A DNA stretch of 64,000 nucleotides from Pigmentiphaga kullae (GTDB lineage Bacteria > Pseudomonadota > Gammaproteobacteria > Burkholderiales > Burkholderiaceae_B). Positions within the stretch are counted from its first letter, which is position 1, and the number at the start of each line of letters is the position of its first letter. This document shows positions 44,956 to 52,450 of this stretch, piece after piece. Below the pieces are notes generated by a model, which did no database searches, had not been told where the DNA came from, and worked only from the letters and a program-made list of their open reading frames with translations. The DNA is taken from NCBI RefSeq assembly GCF_004216695.1, contig NZ_SGXC01000002.1, forward strand, positions 1,116,001 to 1,180,000, given 5' to 3'. A program made the translations under genes and the position numbers.

Positions 44956-44974
44956 CCCGCCCTCCGGGGGCGGG
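44956..44974. terminator. hairpin downstream of the Zorya-like cluster
   Basis: A 7-bp stem CCCGCCC / GGGCGGG with a 5-base loop lies 8 bp beyond the stop of the DUF2894 gene. On that strand it is followed by A residues, not T, so it is at best a weak terminator. Confidence 0.4.
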
Positions 44975-44981
44975 AGCGGCC

Positions 44982-45584
44982 TCAGTCGGCCTTGCCCTTG
45001 CCCGCCTTCTTCGGCGCCTCGGCGCGCGGGGCGGCGCCCAGCAGCAGATCGGCGCCGCTCATGCGCTCCAGCCAGGACAGGGTATCGGCGTACGACAGGA
45101 AATGCCGCAGGTATCCCGGCGCCAGGTCGTGCATCAGCATCAGCGATTGGTGCACGAGATGCAGCGAGTTCAGCGGCCCTGCGTTCTCGGGCACGTTCTC
45201 CAGGGCCTGCCGCAGCTCCCTGCCCACGCGCAGTTCGGCCCACAGGCCCCGGAAGTAGTCCAGCACCGCCATGTCGCCCGCGGCGTCCTGGAGCGCGGCG
45301 CCATGGGCGGACAGCAGATCGACCAGCGTACCGAGGCCGTCGGCCGGCGCAGGCGCCGCCACGGTCTCGCGCTGGTCGGCCGCCCGCTCCACGTCGCGGG
45401 CATAGGCGGCCAGCGCGCCGGCCAGCTTCTCGTCCAGGATGCGGCGCGCCTCGCCCTCGTGCGCGGACGCGCGCCGCGCCAGCGCCTCGATGAAATGGAA
45501 ACGCAGCGGATCGACGCGATCCGCCCCCTGCCCGCGCCAGGTGTCGAGCAGCGCCGCCGCGTCGGACACGGTGTCCCTACTCAC
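44982..45584 (-). CDS. zorG: DUF2894 protein, candidate Zorya type III component ZorG
   Basis: This 200-residue soluble protein has an N-terminal helical segment RFHFIEALARRASAHEGEARRILDEKL typical of DUF2894, and a Lys/Ala-rich tail. DUF2894 proteins accompany MotA/MotB-like pairs in Burkholderiales. As I recall, they were named ZorG when type III Zorya was defined. Translation appears to start at GTG 45584, overlapping the OmpA-like gene's stop by eight bases; no ATG fits. It is the last gene of the four. Confidence 0.75.
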   Translation of the reverse strand: MSRDTVSDAAALLDTWRGQGADRVDPLRFHFIEALARRASAHEGEARRILDEKLAGALAAYARDVERAADQRETVAAPAPADGLGTLVDLLSAHGAALQDAAGDMAVLDYFRGLWAELRVGRELRQALENVPENAGPLNSLHLVHQSLMLMHDLAPGYLRHFLSYADTLSWLERMSGADLLLGAAPRAEAPKKAGKGKAD

Positions 45585-46215
45585 GGCGCTGCTGGGAAGA
45601 CCGGGGCATGGGCGCGATCTCCACGCGCCGGTTGCGCGACCGGCCCTCGTCATTGGCATTGGACGCCACGGGCTGCTCGGCGCCGAAGGCGGCGGCGAAC
45701 ACCGACGACGAAGGAATCCCCTCGTCGATCAGGGCTCGCGTCACCGTCAGCGCCCGCTGCGCCGACAGCTCCCAGTTGTCGGCGAAGCGGCGGTTGCCCT
45801 CGCGTATCAAGCGGTCGTCGGTGAAACCGCTCACCATGATGATCTCGTCTCGAGCCTTCAGGTAGGCGCCCAGCGGCCCCACCAGGCTCTTGAGCACCTG
45901 CCGGCCTTCCGGCTGCAAGGCATCCGAGTTCAGCGCGAACAGCACGTTGCCGCTGATGCCGATGCGGCCATCGACCAGCGTCACCCGTCCCGTAGCCAGC
46001 GGCCCGGCCAGCGCCTGCTCCAGGGCCTGCCGCCGCTGCACCTCGCCCTGTCGCCGCTGGACTTCTTCCTCGAGCCTGGTCGAGAGTTCCAGTTGCGTGC
46101 CGATCACGCCCACCAGGAGCAGCACGAAGGCCCCCAGCATGACCGACATCAGGTCGCCGAAGACCGCCCAGACGGGCGATGCCGCCTCGACGTTGGATTC
46201 GATGTCGTCGGCCAT
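45577..46215 (-). CDS. zorB: MotB/OmpA-like protein, candidate Zorya ZorB
   Basis: This 212-residue protein has one N-terminal membrane helix (about 18-40) with an aspartate at its start (FGDLMSVMLGAFVLLL, D21). That is the arrangement of the ion-carrying aspartate in MotB, and of ZorB. A short coiled segment and an OmpA peptidoglycan-binding domain follow (ISGNVLFALNSDALQPEG, VSGFTDD, LSAQRALTV, RSRNRRVEI). With the upstream MotA-like protein it would form an ion-driven inner-membrane motor anchored to the cell wall. Its ATG abuts the upstream stop. Confidence 0.82.
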   Translation of the reverse strand: MADDIESNVEAASPVWAVFGDLMSVMLGAFVLLLVGVIGTQLELSTRLEEEVQRRQGEVQRRQALEQALAGPLATGRVTLVDGRIGISGNVLFALNSDALQPEGRQVLKSLVGPLGAYLKARDEIIMVSGFTDDRLIREGNRRFADNWELSAQRALTVTRALIDEGIPSSSVFAAAFGAEQPVASNANDEGRSRNRRVEIAPMPRSSQQRRE

Positions 46216-48581
46216 CAGGTCGCGTCGCCCACCGGCGTCCGTTGCGCGTCGAGCTGCCGCAGCTCCTCGACGATCTGTTTCTGCGACATCATGCTCAGGT
46301 CGATCACGTCCTTGGCCTGCGCGACGTAATAGGCAAGCTGCTCGTCGCTACGCGCGACGGCCTTGTCCAGCGCGCCTTCGATGCCGCGCAGCTGCTCCAT
46401 CAGCCTGTCGCTGGATTCGCCGAACAGTTTGACCGCCTGCCCCAGCGCCTCGCCCAGGCTGGCCACCTCGGCCGCGCTGCCGGTGACCTGCGCCGCCACG
46501 GACTCCAGCTTGCCGGTCTCGGCGCCGACCTGTTCGGTGAAGCGCGTGCCCACCCGGTCCAGCATGTCGGCCGACGCCGCCACCAGCGCATCGACCGCCT
46601 CGCGCTGTTCGGTGCTGGCGTGGTTGACGGTATCCAGCAGGCTGCCCACCGTTTGCAGCAGCCGCTCGCGCTCTTCCAGCATCGCGTTGTCGCGCGTCAT
46701 GCCGTCGGACAGTTGCTGCCGCAGTTCGCCGATGATCTGGGCCGCCGCCAGCGGGGCTTCCGAGGCCGCCTGCACCAGCCGCTCGATCTCGGCGATGGTG
46801 GCGCGGGCATGAGACTGGGACTCGGACGAGATCTCGCCGGCCGTGCGCGCCAGCGTGTCGCAGACCTCCTGCTGCCGGCCCGCGATCTGCGCGCCGGCCT
46901 CGCGCCATTCCTGGCTGAGCGAGCCGGCCAGGGTTTCCAGGGCGCCGGTCCAGGCCGCCTGCCGCGCCTCGTCGCGCGAGGCCAGCTCGGACCGCAGTTC
47001 GCCATGGGCCTGTCCCACCGTGTCCAGCAGCGAGGCCGCATGGCGCTCGAAGGTGGCCGCGGCCTCGGCCAGCGCCGTGTTCCAGGCGCCGGACACCGCG
47101 CCGGCCGTGGCATCCAGGCGGGCGGCGATCCCGTCCACCAGCCCCGCCGAACGCTGCTCGAAATCCCCCGCCAGCCGGTCGAACGACGCGCGGACGTCGC
47201 CGGCCAGCGCCTCGCTGGTGCGCTGGTGCCCGTCCAACGCCGCGCGCCACGCCTCGGACACCTGCCCGGCCACGTTCTCCAGCCGCGCGGCCACGGTTTC
47301 CACCATCTCGGTCGAACGCTGCGCGAAAGCCTGCGCGACGCCGTCGAAGGTGGCGCGCAGTTCGCCCGACAGGGTCTCGCTGGTCTGCTGATGCGCCGCC
47401 AGCGCCGTTCCCCAGGTCGACGAGACCTTGTCCACCGACGCCTCCAGGCGGGCGGACACGCCGTCGACCAGGCTGGCCGAGCGCTGCTCGAAGGTCAACG
47501 CGAACCCGTCCAGCGCCGTGCGCAGGTCGCCCGCCAGCGCGTCGCTGGTCCGCCGGTGCTCGCCCAGCGCGGTGTTCCAGGTATCGGCCACCGTGGCGGT
47601 GCTGGCCTCGAAGCGGCTGGACAGCGCATCCAGCTGCCGCTGCACCGCCTGCGTGACCGTCTCGTGCAGGCTGGCCGTCTCGCGCGCCAGGCCAGCCATG
47701 GCGGTCTCGACCGCCGGCTGTATCGTGGCGCCCGCCACCCGTGCGCTGTCGGCCAGGCTTTCCTTCAGGCTTTGCTCCACCGATCCGGCCAGGCGCCGGT
47801 ACTCGGCCTCCACCCGGCCATGGAAGCTTTCCTGCCCGGCCGCCAGGCGCTCGCCCAGGGCCTCGTTGTGTTTGGCCACGGACTCGGCCAGGGCCTGCAG
47901 CCGGTCCACCAGCGCCGGCATCAGATCCGCCTGCCGCTGCAACAGCTTGAACGATTCCTCGCGCTGGTGAGCCAGCGAATACGGGCGCAGCACCGTCGCG
48001 ATACGCGTATCCAGCATCTGCGCCGCCTGCAGGCGCTCGCGCCGGCACAGCGAGGCCAGCAGCCCCAGCATCGCCGACGCCGCCACGCCCGCCACCGAGG
48101 TCCCGAAGGCGAAGCCCAACCCCTTCACGGGCGCCGCCAGCGACGCGCGGATCGCCTGCAGGTCGGTCGCGCTTTCCAGCGCCACGCCGGTGCCCCGCAG
48201 CGTCGCCACCATGCCCAGGAACGTGCCCAGCATGCCCAGCAGCACCAGCAGGCCGGCCAGATACGGCGTCAGCGCCGGCCCCGGCAGCCCCACCCTTTCA
48301 CCCTCGACGCGCAGCCGCACCGCGTTGCGCAGCGAAGGATGCACCTGCTCCAGCCACGTCCCCAGGCTGGACGGCGGCGCCGACAGCTCCGCCGCGGCCC
48401 GCGCCAGCGAGGACGTCGCCTCGTGGAAACGCCGCAGTTCCAGCCCGCCCAGCACGTAGAACGCGGCGATCAGCAGGATCACCGCCAGCGCCAGCAGGTT
48501 CGAGCCGACATAGCCCACGCCCACCCAGCCCACCACGGCCAGACCCACGAAGAAAACCACGAAAGGAAGATATCTGCTCAT
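46215..48581 (-). CDS. zorA: DUF802 MotA/ExbB-like protein with long helical tail, candidate Zorya ZorA
   Basis: This 788-residue protein has two membrane helices near the N-terminus (about 5-45) and two more at 105-128 and 155-178. The latter pair carries GMLGTFLGMVATLRG and GFAFGTSVAGVAASA, the MotA/TolQ/ExbB stator pattern. The remaining 600 residues are a continuous Ala/Glu/Gln-rich helical tail containing almost four copies of a 55-residue repeat (Trp at 335, 390, 445, 500). A long intracellular tail on a MotA-like subunit is the hallmark of ZorA. It is also annotated as DUF802 in Burkholderiales. Confidence 0.82.
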   Translation of the reverse strand: MSRYLPFVVFFVGLAVVGWVGVGYVGSNLLALAVILLIAAFYVLGGLELRRFHEATSSLARAAAELSAPPSSLGTWLEQVHPSLRNAVRLRVEGERVGLPGPALTPYLAGLLVLLGMLGTFLGMVATLRGTGVALESATDLQAIRASLAAPVKGLGFAFGTSVAGVAASAMLGLLASLCRRERLQAAQMLDTRIATVLRPYSLAHQREESFKLLQRQADLMPALVDRLQALAESVAKHNEALGERLAAGQESFHGRVEAEYRRLAGSVEQSLKESLADSARVAGATIQPAVETAMAGLARETASLHETVTQAVQRQLDALSSRFEASTATVADTWNTALGEHRRTSDALAGDLRTALDGFALTFEQRSASLVDGVSARLEASVDKVSSTWGTALAAHQQTSETLSGELRATFDGVAQAFAQRSTEMVETVAARLENVAGQVSEAWRAALDGHQRTSEALAGDVRASFDRLAGDFEQRSAGLVDGIAARLDATAGAVSGAWNTALAEAAATFERHAASLLDTVGQAHGELRSELASRDEARQAAWTGALETLAGSLSQEWREAGAQIAGRQQEVCDTLARTAGEISSESQSHARATIAEIERLVQAASEAPLAAAQIIGELRQQLSDGMTRDNAMLEERERLLQTVGSLLDTVNHASTEQREAVDALVAASADMLDRVGTRFTEQVGAETGKLESVAAQVTGSAAEVASLGEALGQAVKLFGESSDRLMEQLRGIEGALDKAVARSDEQLAYYVAQAKDVIDLSMMSQKQIVEELRQLDAQRTPVGDAT
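47091..47585 (-). repeat. 165-bp tandem repeats inside the zorA-like gene
   Basis: Three near-complete copies, plus a partial fourth, of a 55-codon unit. Each unit starts around Trp-x-x-Ala-Leu and includes (R/Q)TS(D/E)xLxG(E/D)(L/V)R and (E/A)QRS. Tryptophans fall at residues 335, 390, 445 and 500, exactly 55 apart. Copy number could vary between strains by recombination, which would lengthen or shorten the tail. Confidence 0.8.
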
Positions 48582-48591
48582 CTAGGACGGA

Positions 48592-49308
48592 TCAGCTTGC
48601 GCGAAGGGCCGCCAGCAGCCCCTCGACCGGTTGAAATCGGAAATCCAGTTCGGCCAGCAGGACGCCCCGCATGTCCGCGCGGAAGGTATCCAGCCAGGGG
48701 CCGGGATCGTTGTCGTCATTGGCGGGATCCTGGCCGGCCTTGCGCAGGCGCAGGAAATGGCCTTCCAGCAGGCCGGGCACCGAGGCCAGCAGATTGCGCT
48801 CCTGCGTGCCCAGCACCCGCTCCATGACCGCGTCCACCGCTGCCAGCCGCGCCATTTCCGGCGAGCCGGCGGCCAGCATGGCCCGCAACCGGCCGCGCAG
48901 GGCCGCGATGCCGGTCTCCATCTGCTGCTGCTTGGCCAGGCAGCGCTGGCGGTAGCGGGAAAAATCGGTGTCCTCGTCCGGATCGACCAGCAGCGCGGGA
49001 TCGCGCCGGTGGCGGCTGCGCACGGGGCGCAGCACCCTGTCCCGCTCGATGGCCAGGGCCAGTTCGTCCCGCACCCGCGCGCAATCCTCCCGCGCGGCCG
49101 TATCGCTGGCGGGCGTGCTGGCAGGCGCCGCTTTCGCGTTGCCGCTCAATACCGCGGACAGCGCGATGGCATCGGTCCAGCCGAGCCACAGGCTCAGCCG
49201 GTCGGCAAGCGGCTGCCGGGGGGTGGGAACGTGGGCGTGCGCCAGGCGGGCAAGCAGGCGGACGAAAGCCGGGCCGCTGGCGCCTGTGCGCCCGGACATG
49301 TGCGCCAT
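48592..49308 (-). CDS. zorF: DUF3348 protein, candidate Zorya type III component ZorF
   Basis: This 238-residue soluble protein fits DUF3348: an N-terminal FVRLLARLAHAHVPTPRQPLADRLSLWLGWTDAI, an Arg-rich middle (RDRVLRPVRSRHRRDPALL), and helical remainder. DUF3348 proteins are, to my recollection, ZorF of type III Zorya, encoded next to the ZorA-like gene as here (10 bp spacing). It is the first gene, so the 112-bp region upstream should hold the promoter. The molecular role is unknown; a nucleic-acid effector role is suggested only by its basic stretch. Confidence 0.72.
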   Translation of the reverse strand: MAHMSGRTGASGPAFVRLLARLAHAHVPTPRQPLADRLSLWLGWTDAIALSAVLSGNAKAAPASTPASDTAAREDCARVRDELALAIERDRVLRPVRSRHRRDPALLVDPDEDTDFSRYRQRCLAKQQQMETGIAALRGRLRAMLAAGSPEMARLAAVDAVMERVLGTQERNLLASVPGLLEGHFLRLRKAGQDPANDDNDPGPWLDTFRADMRGVLLAELDFRFQPVEGLLAALRAS

Positions 49309-49420
49309 GGGACCGGACGGGCAAAAGCCGGAAGTTTACACGGCCGGCCGCCCGGCAACCCGCCTGGGGCAACGGGAACAGAAGTGGTTACATCTGCATT
49401 GACAGAGCCGGCCCGGGCCC

Positions 49421-50146
49421 CTAGTCGGCCACTTCGATCTTCCGGTAGACCTTGAACCCCTGGCTGCGCACCGTCGACACCGGCAGTTCCAGCCCGCACG
49501 CCTGTTCCACCTTGCGCCGCAGGCGGCGCATCTGCGTGTCCAGGCGGCGCTGGTCGTAGTCCAGGAAATTCTCGCCCAGCGCCTGCACGATGGCCTTGCG
49601 CGTCACGCATTCGCCGGTGCCGTTGGCCAGGGCGCGCAGCACCCGGTAGTCCTGCCCCGACAGCGGAATCGGCGCGAACCCGGGGGGCGTCAGGCTGGGC
49701 GGCGCCGACGAAAGCCGCCATGCCTCGCCGGCCGTCCCGGCCGGTTGCAGGCGTTCGTCCGGCAGCACGTCGTCGCGCGCGGAAATGTCGCGGGCCACCG
49801 CCACCCGACGCGCCTTGTCGTCCGACAGGCGCGCCGACCACATGATACGGACCACGCTGCCGTCCTTGCGCACGTAGCGGTTCTCGAAATAGCGCTGGAG
49901 ATAACCGGCCTCGATACGCTCCACCGCCTGCAAGGTGCGCGCGCGGTCATCCGGATGGACGAACTCGATCATGCGCCTGCCCAGCATCTCCTCGGGCTTG
50001 TAGCCGAAGATGCTTTCGCCCGCCCCGGTAATGGACAGGAAACGGCCGTCGTGGTCCACGACGCAGATGGCATCTAGCAGCAGGTCCAGGACTTCGGCGG
50101 GCGGCAGCTTGGCCATCGGGTCATTCGGGTAATTGGGGTCACGCAA
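49421..50146 (-). CDS. PAS sensor fused to an OmpR-type winged helix (one-component regulator)
   Basis: This 241-residue protein joins an N-terminal PAS domain (about residues 15-122; ICVVDHDGRFLSITGAGESIFGY ... AVARDISARD) directly to a C-terminal winged-helix DNA-binding domain of the OmpR/PhoB kind (about 160-235; LSGQDYRVLRALANG ... STVRSQGFKVYRKI). There is no receiver or kinase domain, so it would sense and bind DNA by itself. It is just upstream of the Zorya-like cluster on the same strand; any control of that cluster is speculation. Confidence 0.82.
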   Translation of the reverse strand: MRDPNYPNDPMAKLPPAEVLDLLLDAICVVDHDGRFLSITGAGESIFGYKPEEMLGRRMIEFVHPDDRARTLQAVERIEAGYLQRYFENRYVRKDGSVVRIMWSARLSDDKARRVAVARDISARDDVLPDERLQPAGTAGEAWRLSSAPPSLTPPGFAPIPLSGQDYRVLRALANGTGECVTRKAIVQALGENFLDYDQRRLDTQMRRLRRKVEQACGLELPVSTVRSQGFKVYRKIEVAD

Positions 50147-50166
50147 AGGAGACCTGACGCATGATT

Positions 50167-50262
50167 TTACTCAATGGGATTCGGCCTGGGAGTCCGGTAC
50201 GTGGGCGCGCAGATCGCGATCAACGTGACGAGTCCGAAGTACAAGTACCAGTGGCAGGCGAA
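50167..50262 (-). pseudogene. possible remnant of a membrane-transporter C-terminus
   Basis: On the minus strand, this frame in the 120-bp gap between the GntR and PAS-regulator genes encodes WYLYFGLVTLIAICAPTYRT and ends in TAA. One hydrophobic helix followed by a basic tail is how many MFS transporters finish. No upstream part survives; the frame runs into the GntR gene. It may be decay debris or chance. Nothing else is evident in this gap. Confidence 0.3.
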
Positions 50263-50266
50263 AGAC

Positions 50267-50962
50267 TCAACCCAGGTATTTCTGCCGGATCGACCCCACG
50301 TGCGCTTCCATCGTGCGCACCGCTCCGGCGCGGTCGCCGCGCCGGATACAGTCCAGCAGGTCCTCCAGCTCCGCCACGTTCGCCCGCTCGCCCGCGTCCA
50401 CCTTGGGGCGGAACCACAGCAGCATGGAACGATCAAGCAGCAGCGCCGCGAAATCCGACAGGGTGCGGTTGTCCGCCGTCTCGTACAGCAGATGGTGGAA
50501 GCGCCGGTCGATCTCCATGCCGCCCGCATGATCCTTCGCCCGATAGCGTTCCCAGCCGGCATCCACCAGTTCCTGCAACTGCTGCACGATTTCCGGGCGC
50601 ATGTGATCCACCGCCAGTCCCGTCAGAAAAGGCTCGATCAACTGCCGCGCCGCGATCAGCTCCAGGAAACCGTCCAGCGTCTCGGCCTTGACCAGCAGGC
50701 CCTTGCGCGGAAGGATCTCCACCAGCCCTTCGCGGGCCAGCCGATGCGTCGCCAGATGGATGGGGCTGCGGCCCAGGTCCAGCCGCTGGCACAGTTGCCC
50801 GACATTGATGTGCTCGCCCGGCCGCAGCTCGTGCGACAGGATCATCCGCTTGACCGCCACGTAGGCCTGCTCGCCCAGCGAGAGCGAGCCGCCGGCATGT
50901 TCATCGCCGTCGCGGGAGGCGGCGGGTCGCGAGGTCTTCGAGGGTCTGGGCATGCGGATCAA
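50267..50962 (-). CDS. GntR-family (FCD subfamily) regulator, end of ridA-bug operon
   Basis: This 231-residue protein has a winged helix at about residues 28-90 (INVGQLCQRLDLGRSPIHLATHRLAREG). The recognition region has HLATHR where most relatives have VREALR, an unusual change. An FCD helical domain with metal-binding-type histidines follows (DRRFHHLLYE). It lies downstream of the RidA and Bug genes on the same strand, so it is probably co-transcribed and may control the operon through the palindrome at 52393. Confidence 0.86.
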   Translation of the reverse strand: MIRMPRPSKTSRPAASRDGDEHAGGSLSLGEQAYVAVKRMILSHELRPGEHINVGQLCQRLDLGRSPIHLATHRLAREGLVEILPRKGLLVKAETLDGFLELIAARQLIEPFLTGLAVDHMRPEIVQQLQELVDAGWERYRAKDHAGGMEIDRRFHHLLYETADNRTLSDFAALLLDRSMLLWFRPKVDAGERANVAELEDLLDCIRRGDRAGAVRTMEAHVGSIRQKYLG

Positions 50963-51016
50963 TGATGCGTGGCGGGTGCGCCCGCGATTGTAGCCTCGCG
51001 GGCGCCCTGCCCCGGC

Positions 51017-51973
51017 TCACTCCGGCCTGAGTCCCGCCTTCTCCACCGCGACGCGGTACTGGTCCGACTGCTGCTGCAGGAAACGCGCGAACTCTGTCGG
51101 GGTCGAGGGCTTGGCCTCCATGCCCTGCTGCTGCAACGTCTTCTGCACCTCCGGATCCTTCAAGGCCTGCGCGAACAGGTCATGCAGCCGGTCCACCCGG
51201 TCCTGGGCCACGCCCGCGCGGGTCAACAGCCCCATCCAGGTTTCCGACGAAAACCCCTCCAACCCCGCCTGGGCGAAAGTCGGCACCCCGGGCAGCGCCG
51301 CCGAGCGGCTGGTTCCGGACACGGCCAACGCCCTCAGCTTGCCCGCCGCGATGTGCGGCGCCACCACGCCCACGTCGCCCAGCGTCGCGTCCACCTCGCC
51401 CGACAACACCGCCATCGTGGCCGGCGCCGACCCCTTGTACGGCACGTGCAGCATCTCCACGCCCGCGCGCTGCTTGAACAGCTCGAAGCCCAGATGCCCC
51501 GACGACCCATTGCCGAAAGACGAGAAACTCGCCTTGCCCTGCTGCGCCTTCGCCCAGTCGATGAAACCCTTCAGGTCCTGCGCGGGCACCTTCGACGACA
51601 CCACCAGGACGTGCGGATTCGAGGCCAGCGCCGTCACCGGCTGGAAATCCTTGCGCGCATCGAACGGCAGGCTCTTGATCAGATACGGATTGATGACGAA
51701 ACTCGCCGCCATCATCAGCACCGTCTGCCCATCCGCCGGCTTGGCCAGCAGCGCCTGCGCGCCGATGACCGTACCGCCGCCGGGACGGTTCTCCACCACC
51801 ACCGTCACCCCCGCCGCCTTGCCGACCACCTGGGCCAGCGCACGCGCCAACGCATCGGACGACCCGCCCGCGGCATAAGGCACGATCAGCGTCAGGGGTT
51901 GCGAGGGAAACGGCTGCGCCATCGGGGCGGTGGATGCCAGCGACAGCGCCAGGCCCAACACGAGTTTCTTCAT
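51017..51973 (-). CDS. Bug-family receptor (copy 9), between ridA-like and gntR genes
   Basis: This 318-residue periplasmic binding protein has a short signal peptide ending TAPMAQ (residue 20) and the ligand loop PYAAGGSSD (D40). It begins 2 bp after the RidA-like stop and is followed by the GntR gene after 54 bp. Its substrate may be an amino or imino compound, given the RidA neighbour; that is inference. Confidence 0.9.
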   Translation of the reverse strand: MKKLVLGLALSLASTAPMAQPFPSQPLTLIVPYAAGGSSDALARALAQVVGKAAGVTVVVENRPGGGTVIGAQALLAKPADGQTVLMMAASFVINPYLIKSLPFDARKDFQPVTALASNPHVLVVSSKVPAQDLKGFIDWAKAQQGKASFSSFGNGSSGHLGFELFKQRAGVEMLHVPYKGSAPATMAVLSGEVDATLGDVGVVAPHIAAGKLRALAVSGTSRSAALPGVPTFAQAGLEGFSSETWMGLLTRAGVAQDRVDRLHDLFAQALKDPEVQKTLQQQGMEAKPSTPTEFARFLQQQSDQYRVAVEKAGLRPE

Positions 51974-51975
51974 GA

Positions 51976-52377
51976 TCAGCCCCCTGCGCCCAGGCGGGCC
52001 TGGCCCTGGATCTCGACCAGGATCTCCGGCTTGGCCAGCCCCTTCACCTCGACCAGCGCGCAGGCCGGGAAGTCGCCCGTGAAGAACTCGCGGCGCGCCT
52101 TCCAGACGCCCTGGTTGCCCGACATGCGCGTCACGAACACCGTCAGCGTGACCACGTCGTCGATCTTGCCGCCCGCGGCTTCCACCAAGTGCTTGATCTT
52201 GGTGAAGATGTACTGCGACTGTTCGTATTCGTCGCTGCCCTGGATGGTGTCGCCATCGTTGGCGCGGGAGGTCAGGCCGGAGAGGTAAAGCGTGTCGCCC
52301 ACTTGCAGGCAGTTGGACCAGAGGCCGGGGGCGGCTTCGGCGACGTGGGGGCTGAGAATGCGTTGCTTGCGAGGCAT
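51976..52377 (-). CDS. RidA/YjgF-family enamine/imine deaminase
   Basis: This 133-residue protein has the RidA fold pattern: GDTLYLSGLTSRAND, a central helix, VVTLTVFVTRM, and a C-terminal PACALVEVKGLAKPEILVEIQ region with the conserved lysine/glutamate area. The canonical substrate-carboxylate arginine (usually R-x-x-x) is not obvious, so it may be a catabolic subfamily with another role. It is the first gene of the operon; a perfect 9-bp inverted repeat stands 16 bp upstream. Confidence 0.85.
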   Translation of the reverse strand: MPRKQRILSPHVAEAAPGLWSNCLQVGDTLYLSGLTSRANDGDTIQGSDEYEQSQYIFTKIKHLVEAAGGKIDDVVTLTVFVTRMSGNQGVWKARREFFTGDFPACALVEVKGLAKPEILVEIQGQARLGAGG

Positions 52378-52392
52378 GGGGGCTCCTTTGAC

Positions 52393-52415
52393 GTGAAATA
52401 TCAGTAATATTTCAC
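52393..52415. promoter_or_regulatory. operator-like palindrome GTGAAATAT-CAGTA-ATATTTCAC
   Basis: A perfect 9-bp inverted repeat with 5-bp spacer stands just upstream of the ridA-like ATG, in an AT-rich patch within GC-rich DNA. Its position and symmetry fit a repressor site. The GntR encoded at the end of the operon is the first candidate, the LysR encoded upstream the second. Confidence 0.65.
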
Positions 52416-52450
52416 AATCATTCCATAAAAACCCGGCCGCCGCTACCCGG

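Noticed and set aside
44956-44974. Intrinsic terminator for the Zorya-like cluster
   Set aside because: The hairpin is followed by A residues on the relevant strand, so it is listed only as a low-confidence hairpin.
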